Position numbers and translations under genes: made by a program. The notes beneath the pieces were generated by a model that was not told where the DNA came from, searched no databases, and saw only the letters and a list, made by a program, of their open reading frames with translations. Of a DNA stretch of 23,656 bases, positions 7,143 through 13,937 are shown piece by piece (position 1 is the stretch's first letter; each line of letters starts with the position of its first letter). The stretch lies in the IMG/VR virus record IMGVR_UViG_3300033141_000982, positions 1 to 23,656 of that record, one strand, 5' to 3'. The DNA comes from a virus.

Positions 7143-8931
7143 TTATCTCTACACGTTCGATTTCTGGAGCTTGAACAGGTTCAAGTTCCTTTAGTTTCTC
7201 TTCTAACATTGGCGTGATAAGTTTCATTTGTTCTTCTGGAGACTTCCGAAGGAATTGCGGCTCTAAAAGCTGGGCTTGCTCAATAAAATAAGGCAGGTAT
7301 GAGCTTAGAACTACATCCCGATTGCTAAGGCTTCCATTAAGCTCCAGCTCTACTATTTCAGTAGTAGACATGTTGTCAAAAGGGTTTAGCAATAAAGTGG
7401 TGTTCACACGTGCGCGTACTTCAGGTTGAGCAGCGTATCTCTTATCAGCGAGTTGCTTTTGCATTTCCCGTACAATGGACGGATCAACACCAGCTTTTTT
7501 AGCTTCTTCAATCTGCTTTACTAAGTCGTTTGACCCGTACACATCAAAGCGCTCCGGTATCGGCTGAATCGGCATTATTTCGAGCCTCTGATCTTCAGTT
7601 AGCTCCATTCCAAACATTAAGTCTACTATACGCTTAGTCGCTGGCTTGGCAATACAATTAACCACGTGGGTTGCAATACCTGTTAATGTAGTATGCACCG
7701 CGTCGTGATCGACTTCCTTTGCTTTTCCTGATTGGTTCAGTGGAGTTTCGTGCAGATGTTCAGCGTTTACAGCGGCAAGAGCGTCGTAAAGGTGGTCGTC
7801 GATGCGTGTAGTTTGCACCTTAACCATCTCTTTATCTTTCTCTATGTAACCTGCACCCGGTAGCGTAAACCCAGGGTCGGTATTTGAAGGCCGTGGAAAA
7901 GTTATGACTTGATACTGATTCATTGGAAGCGCTCCGGTCCCATTACAATCTTTACAGACTGCTTGTACACCGTTATCCCCTTCAGTCACCCATCCAGACC
8001 CATTACAAGTAGTGCAATCCTGACCTTCAACTGACCAAAATTGAGAGTGGACATGCAAAACTACCTCTGCTTGGTTGTCGGAATATTCACGTGCGGCCTC
8101 ATCGAGCTTTGGGGTCATTGGCTCAATAGGGGAAAAGTAAATCGGGCGGTTTTCGATCATCTTGTTATAATCGCCTCCCGGCATAAACCCAGGATTGTAA
8201 CCTAGTCCATGCGTAAACCTACGAATCACCTTGATTTCTGCTGTATATGGCAAATAGACGATCTCAATAAATTCGTCCTGGTCAATTAGCCAGAAAGGTT
8301 GTATTTTAACACTATTCCCTCCGCTATCCTGAACAACTACTGTGCTCGGAGCTTGGACTATTGTATTCTTTTCGTTTATGTCTACAACGTCGGAAGAAGG
8401 GATGATCGTAATACCTGGATTGAATCGGTCGGAAACCTCACCGCTGGGCCATAAATCAAGAACGATTATAGCACAATGCGGATCTTTCGCCCACCACTTA
8501 GTAGCTGTTCCAAATAGCCAATTATCAAACGACTTAAAGATTGGCACGCCGTTAACCATGTAGTCCTTCAAGACTTCAATGTCCTGGCGACGGGCCGTTG
8601 ATTTAGGTGTTGGGTATTGGGTTATCCAATCCTCAGCTCTAAGAATCTTTTGCCAAAAAGAAATAAATCGACCAACTGTCCCGGCGGTTATCGGCTTGTA
8701 GATTGACTTACGGTATTCAAAAGATGTTTCATCCTCCCCCGGACGACGCTCTCCAATCAGCAAATTGAAGTACCTGTTCTTTGGCTGTAGCCCCGAAGAA
8801 ACTTTAAACGGATCAAACCCATCTACGTGAAAGCGCAAAGAATCGTAATAGGCAACCTTGGCCGCTTGGCTCGGGTGGCGGATAATACCCTCTTTAGTAA
8901 AGTATGCGCGAATATCTTCGTTCGTAAACAT
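7126..8931 (-). CDS. portal protein with DnaJ-type Cys4 zinc-finger insertion
   Basis: This 601-residue protein starts at ATG 8931 in a TAATG overlap with the glycosyltransferase stop. Portals form the dodecameric DNA gate at one capsid vertex and the docking site for terminase and tail. Length, position immediately before a Mu gpF-like gene, a C-terminal half with long helices (DLVKQIEEAKKAGVDPSIVR, near residues 470-490) and an acidic tail support the call. At residues 306-333 two CxxCxGxG repeats occur (CTTCNGSG and CKDCNGTG, 12 residues between them), the spacing pattern of DnaJ-type zinc fingers. No J-domain is present, so the protein is not a DnaJ homologue. The finger may stabilise a portal subdomain or bind another assembly factor. 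Confidence 0.75.
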   Translation of the reverse strand: MFTNEDIRAYFTKEGIIRHPSQAAKVAYYDSLRFHVDGFDPFKVSSGLQPKNRYFNLLIGERRPGEDETSFEYRKSIYKPITAGTVGRFISFWQKILRAEDWITQYPTPKSTARRQDIEVLKDYMVNGVPIFKSFDNWLFGTATKWWAKDPHCAIIVLDLWPSGEVSDRFNPGITIIPSSDVVDINEKNTIVQAPSTVVVQDSGGNSVKIQPFWLIDQDEFIEIVYLPYTAEIKVIRRFTHGLGYNPGFMPGGDYNKMIENRPIYFSPIEPMTPKLDEAAREYSDNQAEVVLHVHSQFWSVEGQDCTTCNGSGWVTEGDNGVQAVCKDCNGTGALPMNQYQVITFPRPSNTDPGFTLPGAGYIEKDKEMVKVQTTRIDDHLYDALAAVNAEHLHETPLNQSGKAKEVDHDAVHTTLTGIATHVVNCIAKPATKRIVDLMFGMELTEDQRLEIMPIQPIPERFDVYGSNDLVKQIEEAKKAGVDPSIVREMQKQLADKRYAAQPEVRARVNTTLLLNPFDNMSTTEIVELELNGSLSNRDVVLSSYLPYFIEQAQLLEPQFLRKSPEEQMKLITPMLEEKLKELEPVQAPEIERVEINADDE

Positions 8932-9797
8932 TATACGGCTTGGCGTGTCGGGATAAAGTCCCTTTTGTTTTTAAGTAGTAGTGGGTACTCACCTGTACCC
9001 CGAAAAGCGTTCATAACGATGTCCCTGTACAGACTCTTTTGCTTGTGGCTTTGGACTTTTCCACCGAAGGAAACTCCTTCGAACCTGCGGAATAAATCAG
9101 GGCGACCAATGCCTCTGTTGGTTGCTTCCCAATAAATAGGTTGGTAGTTCTCAGAGTGGGGATATAAATTGGTTTGGGCCATGGCAATCGAAAAAGCAAG
9201 TTCGTCCGCAGTCATCTGTGCAATACGTAGTTTTTCGTTTACTCCGGGTTTATCATAAGCCTTTTGAGCCTTTCTGAATAGTTGACCTACCTCTTTACTT
9301 TTTTTAAACCAGATAAGCTCTGAGTGAAGCCTGTATAGCTTGGAATCAGGGTAAGCGCTGAAGAAATCCGAATCAGAAACCCAATCCGTATAAGCGTCGT
9401 TGCCGGTCGGACTAGTTATTGCGCCAGAATTCTTCATTGTGAAATCAACATCCGCAAGCGTGTCGAGAAAATCTGCGGCTTTCTTTTTCGGGTTCCATAG
9501 GATGTCAGCGTCTAAGAATAACGTCTCCTTAAAAGGAGAAAGCTGGTAGATGTGAGTTTTTGCCTTAAAGTATTTTGGAATGGTTGAATTCCCATCGTAA
9601 CACTTATCTGGAACCCGGATCAAGTTGCTAAACTCTGATTTCGCAATATCCGACAGGTGGGTAATTGCTGCTTCATCGTAAAGTAAAGCTATCGGTGTTT
9701 CAAGGTCATTTTTTCTAATTGACCGTAGTAGGTTGTACGCATATTGGCCGTAATAAGGGTGACCTAATGCTAATAGAAGTATTCCGCGTGTTTTCAT
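8931..9797 (-). CDS. GT-A type glycosyltransferase with DxD motif
   Basis: About 288 residues from ATG 9797, in a TAATG overlap with the stop of the preceding gene; an ATG two codons upstream (9803) is also possible. The N-terminus (GILLLALGHPYYGQYAYNLL) and the ETLFLDADILW segment, with the DAD triad at residues 96-98, are typical of nucleotide-sugar transferases of the family 8-like kind. Late features include ELIWFKKSKE and DELAFSIAMAQ, which resemble sugar-donor and acceptor regions. The C-terminus is basic. There is no membrane segment. The gene is squeezed between an unknown gene and the portal, so it is transcribed with the structural genes. Donor, acceptor and true family remain unresolved. 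Confidence 0.65.
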   Translation of the reverse strand: MKTRGILLLALGHPYYGQYAYNLLRSIRKNDLETPIALLYDEAAITHLSDIAKSEFSNLIRVPDKCYDGNSTIPKYFKAKTHIYQLSPFKETLFLDADILWNPKKKAADFLDTLADVDFTMKNSGAITSPTGNDAYTDWVSDSDFFSAYPDSKLYRLHSELIWFKKSKEVGQLFRKAQKAYDKPGVNEKLRIAQMTADELAFSIAMAQTNLYPHSENYQPIYWEATNRGIGRPDLFRRFEGVSFGGKVQSHKQKSLYRDIVMNAFRGTGEYPLLLKNKRDFIPTRQAV

Positions 9798-10525
9798 TAC
9801 CATTTGTATTCGTATTCGCCGTCGTGGCCTATCTTAATCACGTTTTCTATAATGTCGGCTTGATTGTAGCCGTTGATAGTCTTAACCGTGATGTGCGCAA
9901 ACCCAGGAACAGCATCCGAAGCGCCAAAACCATTATCACCTACAACCCAATTCAGAATCCCAGGTGTTGTATCGCCGTAGTTGATTCCTGCAATGCCATG
10001 CTCAATAAAGTGGTCTTGCAAGTCTGTGCCAGCTTGTTTGATTACGTCAAGAGTTCCGAGAACTGTTAATCGGTCGGCCTCATCTACGTTAGTTAGTATC
10101 CAAGCCTTCATGAGTGACCATCGATGTTTTCGACACTGGATAGACGCTTCGTTATAGTCGCTCATTCTCCTTTCAGCATCATCGTAAACCGATTTAACGC
10201 GAAGCTCAGAGCAAGCTTTATATGAGGCAATGATCTCTTTTGTCTCTTGGTCATACATATCCCAAACCACATCTTCTACTTGTCCATGCGGTTTAAGCTT
10301 GTCCCGAACCCATTTATAGTCTCGGTTGAGCATTTTTCGCTCTAAGTGCCAATGCTTAGGTTCGTTGATTTCTGTGTAGTCATTAGGGAGATCATCCCCA
10401 GCAATCATAAACGGGCGATCTCCGACTTCAGTTGTAGCGTATGAGTGGTTTAGCTCACTGATTTCAATGACACTCTTTAGCGTATTATCGCTTAGGTCTG
10501 TGAGTTTTAAAGCTCCTAATTTCAT
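9797..10525 (-). CDS. hypothetical protein upstream of the glycosyltransferase
   Basis: A 242-residue protein with ATG 10525 in a TAATG overlap with the preceding gene and a TAATG overlap with the next. The N-terminal region contains KHWHLERKMLNRDYKWVRDK, the centre is helical and charged (YDDAERRMSDYNEASIQCRK), and the C-terminal third is glycine- and asparagine-rich with alternating hydrophobic residues (GILNWVVGDNGFGASDAVPG). No signal peptide, membrane segment or catalytic motif is apparent. I do not recognise the family. Tight coupling on both sides ties it to the tail-appendage gene before it and the glycosyltransferase after it, so a tail accessory or a partner or substrate of that enzyme are both possible. 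Confidence 0.6.
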   Translation of the reverse strand: MKLGALKLTDLSDNTLKSVIEISELNHSYATTEVGDRPFMIAGDDLPNDYTEINEPKHWHLERKMLNRDYKWVRDKLKPHGQVEDVVWDMYDQETKEIIASYKACSELRVKSVYDDAERRMSDYNEASIQCRKHRWSLMKAWILTNVDEADRLTVLGTLDVIKQAGTDLQDHFIEHGIAGINYGDTTPGILNWVVGDNGFGASDAVPGFAHITVKTINGYNQADIIENVIKIGHDGEYEYKW

Positions 10526-11097
10526 TATGCGTTTTTGTAGATACGTATACTGGCGTACTCTATTGTGGTAGGGTTTCCGAGTGAATCACTTCCGTAGTTG
10601 GCAAGTAAATCGACATTGGATGTTGCCCCAATCGTAAAGTCATAAGTAAATAGCCGATAATCATCGGTTGTGACGTCTTTAAACTCAACTCGAAATGGTG
10701 TAGGATATGGGCTAGTATTGCTTCCGCCGTTAATGCTGTACAATGGCCTTAAAAGGGCGTCGTTATTTGTTGAAGGCTTGTTAAATAGGTAATCCGTGTA
10801 AACCGTATAAGAGCCAGCGGGTAAGTTTGCAATACTAAGAGTTAAGTAGTTGGCGTTTGGTCCCCCTGAGCTTTCAGAAGTTGACTTAGGAAGGTAAGCG
10901 TACTCTTGTCCGAACGTGACGAACTGAATAATCTCATTCACACGAACAAAACGCCCTAAGTTGGTTGCATTAAGAAGATCAGAAAGTTCAGCGGGAGGTC
11001 TTTTTGTAACCGCTCCACTATTCTGAATCAATTGCACATCATTAGGCGAAACGATGTTTGAGCTATCTGGTTTATTTTCGAGGTTAAATGTTGCCAT
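10525..11097 (-). CDS. putative tail appendage / fibre-like protein
   Basis: This 190-residue protein starts at ATG 11097 in a TAATG overlap with the preceding tail gene. The N-terminus (SPNDVQLIQNSGAVTKRPPA) resembles the attachment segments of short tail fibres, and the remaining sequence is low in charge, rich in Ser, Asn, Thr, Tyr and Leu, with alternating beta-type patterns (YLTLSIANLPAGSYTVYTDY) that suggest a beta-sandwich. No cysteine and no membrane segment is seen. Position directly after a carbohydrate-binding-like tail protein suggests a receptor-binding accessory. The function is inferred from composition and context only. Confidence 0.5.
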   Translation of the reverse strand: MATFNLENKPDSSNIVSPNDVQLIQNSGAVTKRPPAELSDLLNATNLGRFVRVNEIIQFVTFGQEYAYLPKSTSESSGGPNANYLTLSIANLPAGSYTVYTDYLFNKPSTNNDALLRPLYSINGGSNTSPYPTPFRVEFKDVTTDDYRLFTYDFTIGATSNVDLLANYGSDSLGNPTTIEYASIRIYKNA

Positions 11098-12758
11098 TAT
11101 CCTGGGATTAAAAGGGTGAATCCTGTGTTAGGTTCTGCGAATTCGTCACCCGATGCCGGCTCAACGAATACTACCTCCTCGTCGCCGCCACCGGCAGTAT
11201 CTCCGATGTCGCCGTTAACGCGGAATTTCTCTAGTAGCTGGGTTGTTTTCTCGACTTCTATCTCAAGCGTGCCTACTTGACGCTCTGCATCCCACCTGAT
11301 CGCTGGAAAGGCATCTTGTGGTACTGTGTGTTGGATGTCGTCAATTAGGAGCACGTCGGCCCCATGAATCATCCGTAGGAAGTCGTGGGTGTATTCAGGT
11401 TCGCCGTAAAAGGCTAGGGTTCGGTTTTTTCGAGAAATGTAGTACTGGTTACGATTCGTTCCCAGCGTGTTTTTATGCAGCGTGTTGGTAAAGTCTGAAT
11501 ACGGGTTGTCTGAATTTACTAACCGGGCGTCACTGCGATAGGTCAGCGTAAATTCAGTATCGATAAATGCAAAGCCCAGCGAGTCTTGTAGGCAATACAT
11601 TTCAAGAAAAGTAGTGCAAGGGTAAGAGCCTACCGCAAAGTTTTGGCTTTGGGAGTTGCAGGTTATGTCACTTCCGTTCCGAAGTTGTATACTAAAGCCG
11701 TCCCACACAATCGTACCGGTTCCTGCTGGCGCGTTAGTGTTGCGAAGCTGGATAATCGGACCTCCTGCCACTATAAACTCAAAGTAAGAGCCGGGGGCGT
11801 TTCGTGGAGTGCCAAGAACGCCCCCGAGGCTAACTTGGGCTGTGCAACCTGCTGTTAACGTTGCAATAGTATACTGAACGAAGTAGGAAAGGCCACTAGT
11901 TACACTCGTAATCTGATTGTCAAAGTTGACGTTTGCAAGGGGAGAATTGGAAATAAATGTTGCCTGATTATTAGCTATAGTGATCGACCCTAAACCTGTT
12001 TGACCGGTTTCTAACCATCCAGATTCTACCGGATCTACGTTATCAAACTCAAAGTCGCCATTGTAGACTCCGTTTTGACCGTTGTTGTTGATACATGGGT
12101 CGCTCAGACAGAGGTAATAACACCCATCTACCAATCCCTCATCGGTCCAGTCAACGGTTACGGTTACGGTGTTCTTTACAAAGACGAATAGATCCGGGAA
12201 ATCCGCCTGTGCGATGGACTTAACGAACGTGCCGTCCGCATTCCATGCTGATACAAGTAGGTTCTGAAATACTTTCTTCGCGGATATTGAGCTAAGACAG
12301 AGCGTATCATCTATAGATTGGGGTTGAATCGCTAAAGTGCCGTTGTTGGTGGCTGTGGCAAATACATTGTAGGTTCCAGCTTCACTGATTTCAAATAGCT
12401 GAGTGTTGCCAGCAAATACGAGAATACGACCTGAGATTTCTACTACCTCGATAATTACCTGGTAGTAATTACCTACTACAAATACGTCGTCTTGAAAAAG
12501 AGTACCTAAAGAACCCTCCGCTTTACACGCCTGACCGTTATTGATTGTCCACCCGGCACCAAGTACCCATTGACCGCTACCGGCAAAATCAGGCTGATCT
12601 ACCAATTCTGGGGAGTTGTCGCATGGCTCAACATTCAACTGAAACTTTGTAACATCAAAGTTGTCTACAAGTTGAGATTTAGACCTGCGAAGAGCTTTGC
12701 AATCTATAGGTGTGTAACCAAAGGTAACGGGCTGATTTTCAATCGGCGTATAACTCAA
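11097..12758 (-). CDS. tail protein with two carbohydrate-binding-like beta-sandwich segments
   Basis: This 553-residue protein uses a TTG start at 12758; a TGA stop lies in frame two codons upstream and the nearby ATG (12765) is out of frame. Two segments look alike in layout: residues about 50-165 (DQPDFAGSGQWVLGAGWTIN to SISAKKV) and about 230-355 (NGDFEFDNVDP to WDGFSIQLRN). Both start with an asparagine/aspartate-phenylalanine element, a glycine-tryptophan stretch and end with a strand typical of CBM or galactose-binding-like domains, so host glycan recognition is a sensible guess. Cysteines in the C-terminal third (CTTFLEMYCLQD) are notable. Gene order after the tail-tip gene supports a receptor-binding or distal tail role. 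Domain assignment is by eye. Confidence 0.55.
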   Translation of the reverse strand: MSYTPIENQPVTFGYTPIDCKALRRSKSQLVDNFDVTKFQLNVEPCDNSPELVDQPDFAGSGQWVLGAGWTINNGQACKAEGSLGTLFQDDVFVVGNYYQVIIEVVEISGRILVFAGNTQLFEISEAGTYNVFATATNNGTLAIQPQSIDDTLCLSSISAKKVFQNLLVSAWNADGTFVKSIAQADFPDLFVFVKNTVTVTVDWTDEGLVDGCYYLCLSDPCINNNGQNGVYNGDFEFDNVDPVESGWLETGQTGLGSITIANNQATFISNSPLANVNFDNQITSVTSGLSYFVQYTIATLTAGCTAQVSLGGVLGTPRNAPGSYFEFIVAGGPIIQLRNTNAPAGTGTIVWDGFSIQLRNGSDITCNSQSQNFAVGSYPCTTFLEMYCLQDSLGFAFIDTEFTLTYRSDARLVNSDNPYSDFTNTLHKNTLGTNRNQYYISRKNRTLAFYGEPEYTHDFLRMIHGADVLLIDDIQHTVPQDAFPAIRWDAERQVGTLEIEVEKTTQLLEKFRVNGDIGDTAGGGDEEVVFVEPASGDEFAEPNTGFTLLIPG

Positions 12759-12930
12759 GCTTCATATACTACAGAATCAGAATTTTATTGCGCTCAAGTG
12801 AGCCAAAACAAAGTTTGTGTTTTGTAAAGTTAGTGAATTGCAGAACAAAATGGAAATTATTAGGCATTATGCAGTAGATTGTTTTGATTCGAATTAAATT
12901 CACGAAATACTATTTTGCTATATTTCGAGT
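12759..12930. promoter_or_regulatory. 172-bp divergent intergenic region with weak promoter-like sequences
   Basis: The gap separates the minus-strand tail gene (TTG 12758) from the plus-strand lipoprotein pair (ATG 12931) and is very AT-rich. Toward the lipoproteins, TTTG at 12883-12886 is followed by a TATTTTG-like sequence (12911-12917) at a longer than ideal spacing; TATATTTC at 12919 is a better -7 match but only a few bases from the start codon. Toward the tail gene, TTTG (12807-12804) is followed by TAAAATTC (12787-12780), a poor -7 match. At least one promoter must lie here for the plus-strand genes, but I cannot fix it. No RNA gene or terminator was seen. Confidence 0.35.
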
Positions 12931-13530
12931 ATGAAAACCATCCTAACCACAGTAACTGTGGCGATTCTTTTTGCTTGCTCAACAACGAATTCAGATGTTG
13001 GTCACGAGCCGGAACCTTTATGTGAGAATCCTTTTACTGAATCCGAAAGAGATTCAATAACTGAGGAGTTAAGTACGATTAGCGACGGAGACTTGGAAAT
13101 TAGTCGAGTTTACCGATCAACGGTCCTTCAAGGTGGGGTTAGCACGTATTGTCGAATCATTAGGGTGAAGGGTGAAGCTCCTACACTTGATATGTTTTGC
13201 TTGGTAAACGGGGATGAATATATGCGCCCGAAGTCATTTATCCTTGATAATAATGGTCAAAAGAGGCTTTTTGGCAAGGAACGGCAGCCAACGGTGACGC
13301 AGGATGTCACGGCGTCGGGCATGCATATCGAGGAGATATACACACCTGTAAATGTCGAGGATTTTGACTACCTAAGCAGTATTAGCATTGGCGATACAGT
13401 GCGTGTTGACGTACTTGGTGAAGGTCATAATGCAACCACGTTCCTGCATGGTGAGCGAATTGAAGGGATTGCCGCCTTGCTGCGGGCATATAACGCACTA
13501 GGTGGGTGCAGAGAAAATTTACCGGAATGA
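12931..13530 (+). CDS. predicted lipoprotein, moron-like cargo gene 1
   Basis: A 199-residue protein with an N-terminal lipoprotein signal peptide: MKTILTTVTVAIL followed by FAC, with cysteine 16 as the likely lipidation site. It is therefore predicted to be exported and membrane-anchored, unlike the phage assembly proteins around it. The mature part is acidic at its start (NSDVGHEPEPLCENPF), with further cysteines (SVYCRIIR-like and MFCLVNG) and a GGCRENLPE end. It is on the plus strand within a minus-strand block and overlaps the next lipoprotein gene by ATGA, so both form a coupled cassette. Function unknown. Lysogenic conversion or superinfection exclusion is an inference from location and export signal. 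No family recognised. Confidence 0.7.
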   Translation: MKTILTTVTVAILFACSTTNSDVGHEPEPLCENPFTESERDSITEELSTISDGDLEISRVYRSTVLQGGVSTYCRIIRVKGEAPTLDMFCLVNGDEYMRPKSFILDNNGQKRLFGKERQPTVTQDVTASGMHIEEIYTPVNVEDFDYLSSISIGDTVRVDVLGEGHNATTFLHGERIEGIAALLRAYNALGGCRENLPE

Positions 13531-13937
13531 AAAAACTTTCATTGATCTTAGTTGTGGCAATCATGTTTGCATCCTGCAAAAAGGATGATGAACCACAAAA
13601 CCAAACAGAAGAGCCACCAGTGGATTATTACGCTCAGTTTGTAGGGAGCTGGGATGTTCGATTCCTTGATAATTGCACATCAACACAATCAGTTCCCGAC
13701 GGCACCCAAGTTCAGGTTATTACCTTCAATGCGGATGGCACCGGAAACGTGTTAAGTAACGGCACCCAAAACGACCCATTCACCGTTTCGGCGACCGAAG
13801 CGCGCATAAGTGGTGATCTACTGTCTTTTAGTTACTGGGACTATTCATATTCAGGAGACACCCTAGTACTTGTTAGCTCGCCGATCGGTTGTAACGGCAC
13901 GCAGGGAAACTACATCCGAAAAGCTATCAAGCTATAG
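13527..13937 (+). CDS. predicted surface lipoprotein with lipocalin-like domain, moron-like cargo gene 2
   Basis: About 136 residues from ATG 13527, which overlaps the upstream stop as ATGA; a start seven codons earlier would lack a signal peptide start and is rejected. The signal peptide MKKLSLILVVAIMFASC ends at lipidated cysteine 17. It is followed by KKDDEPQ, matching the K-(D/E)2 surface export signal described for Bacteroidota lipoproteins, so surface display is predicted. The mature domain (FVGSWDVRFLDN, then VITFNADGTGNV, ending NYIRKAIKL) is of the small lipocalin-like beta-barrel type common in Bacteroidota lipoproteins. Its end overlaps the convergent tail-tip gene by six bases. 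Role in blocking or altering phage receptors is plausible but unproven. Confidence 0.7.
   Translation: MKKLSLILVVAIMFASCKKDDEPQNQTEEPPVDYYAQFVGSWDVRFLDNCTSTQSVPDGTQVQVITFNADGTGNVLSNGTQNDPFTVSATEARISGDLLSFSYWDYSYSGDTLVLVSSPIGCNGTQGNYIRKAIKL

Noticed and set aside
7930-8016. Portal cysteine repeats considered as evidence of a DnaJ chaperone gene
   Set aside because: No J-domain or HPD motif, and the rest of the 601-residue protein and its position fit a portal.
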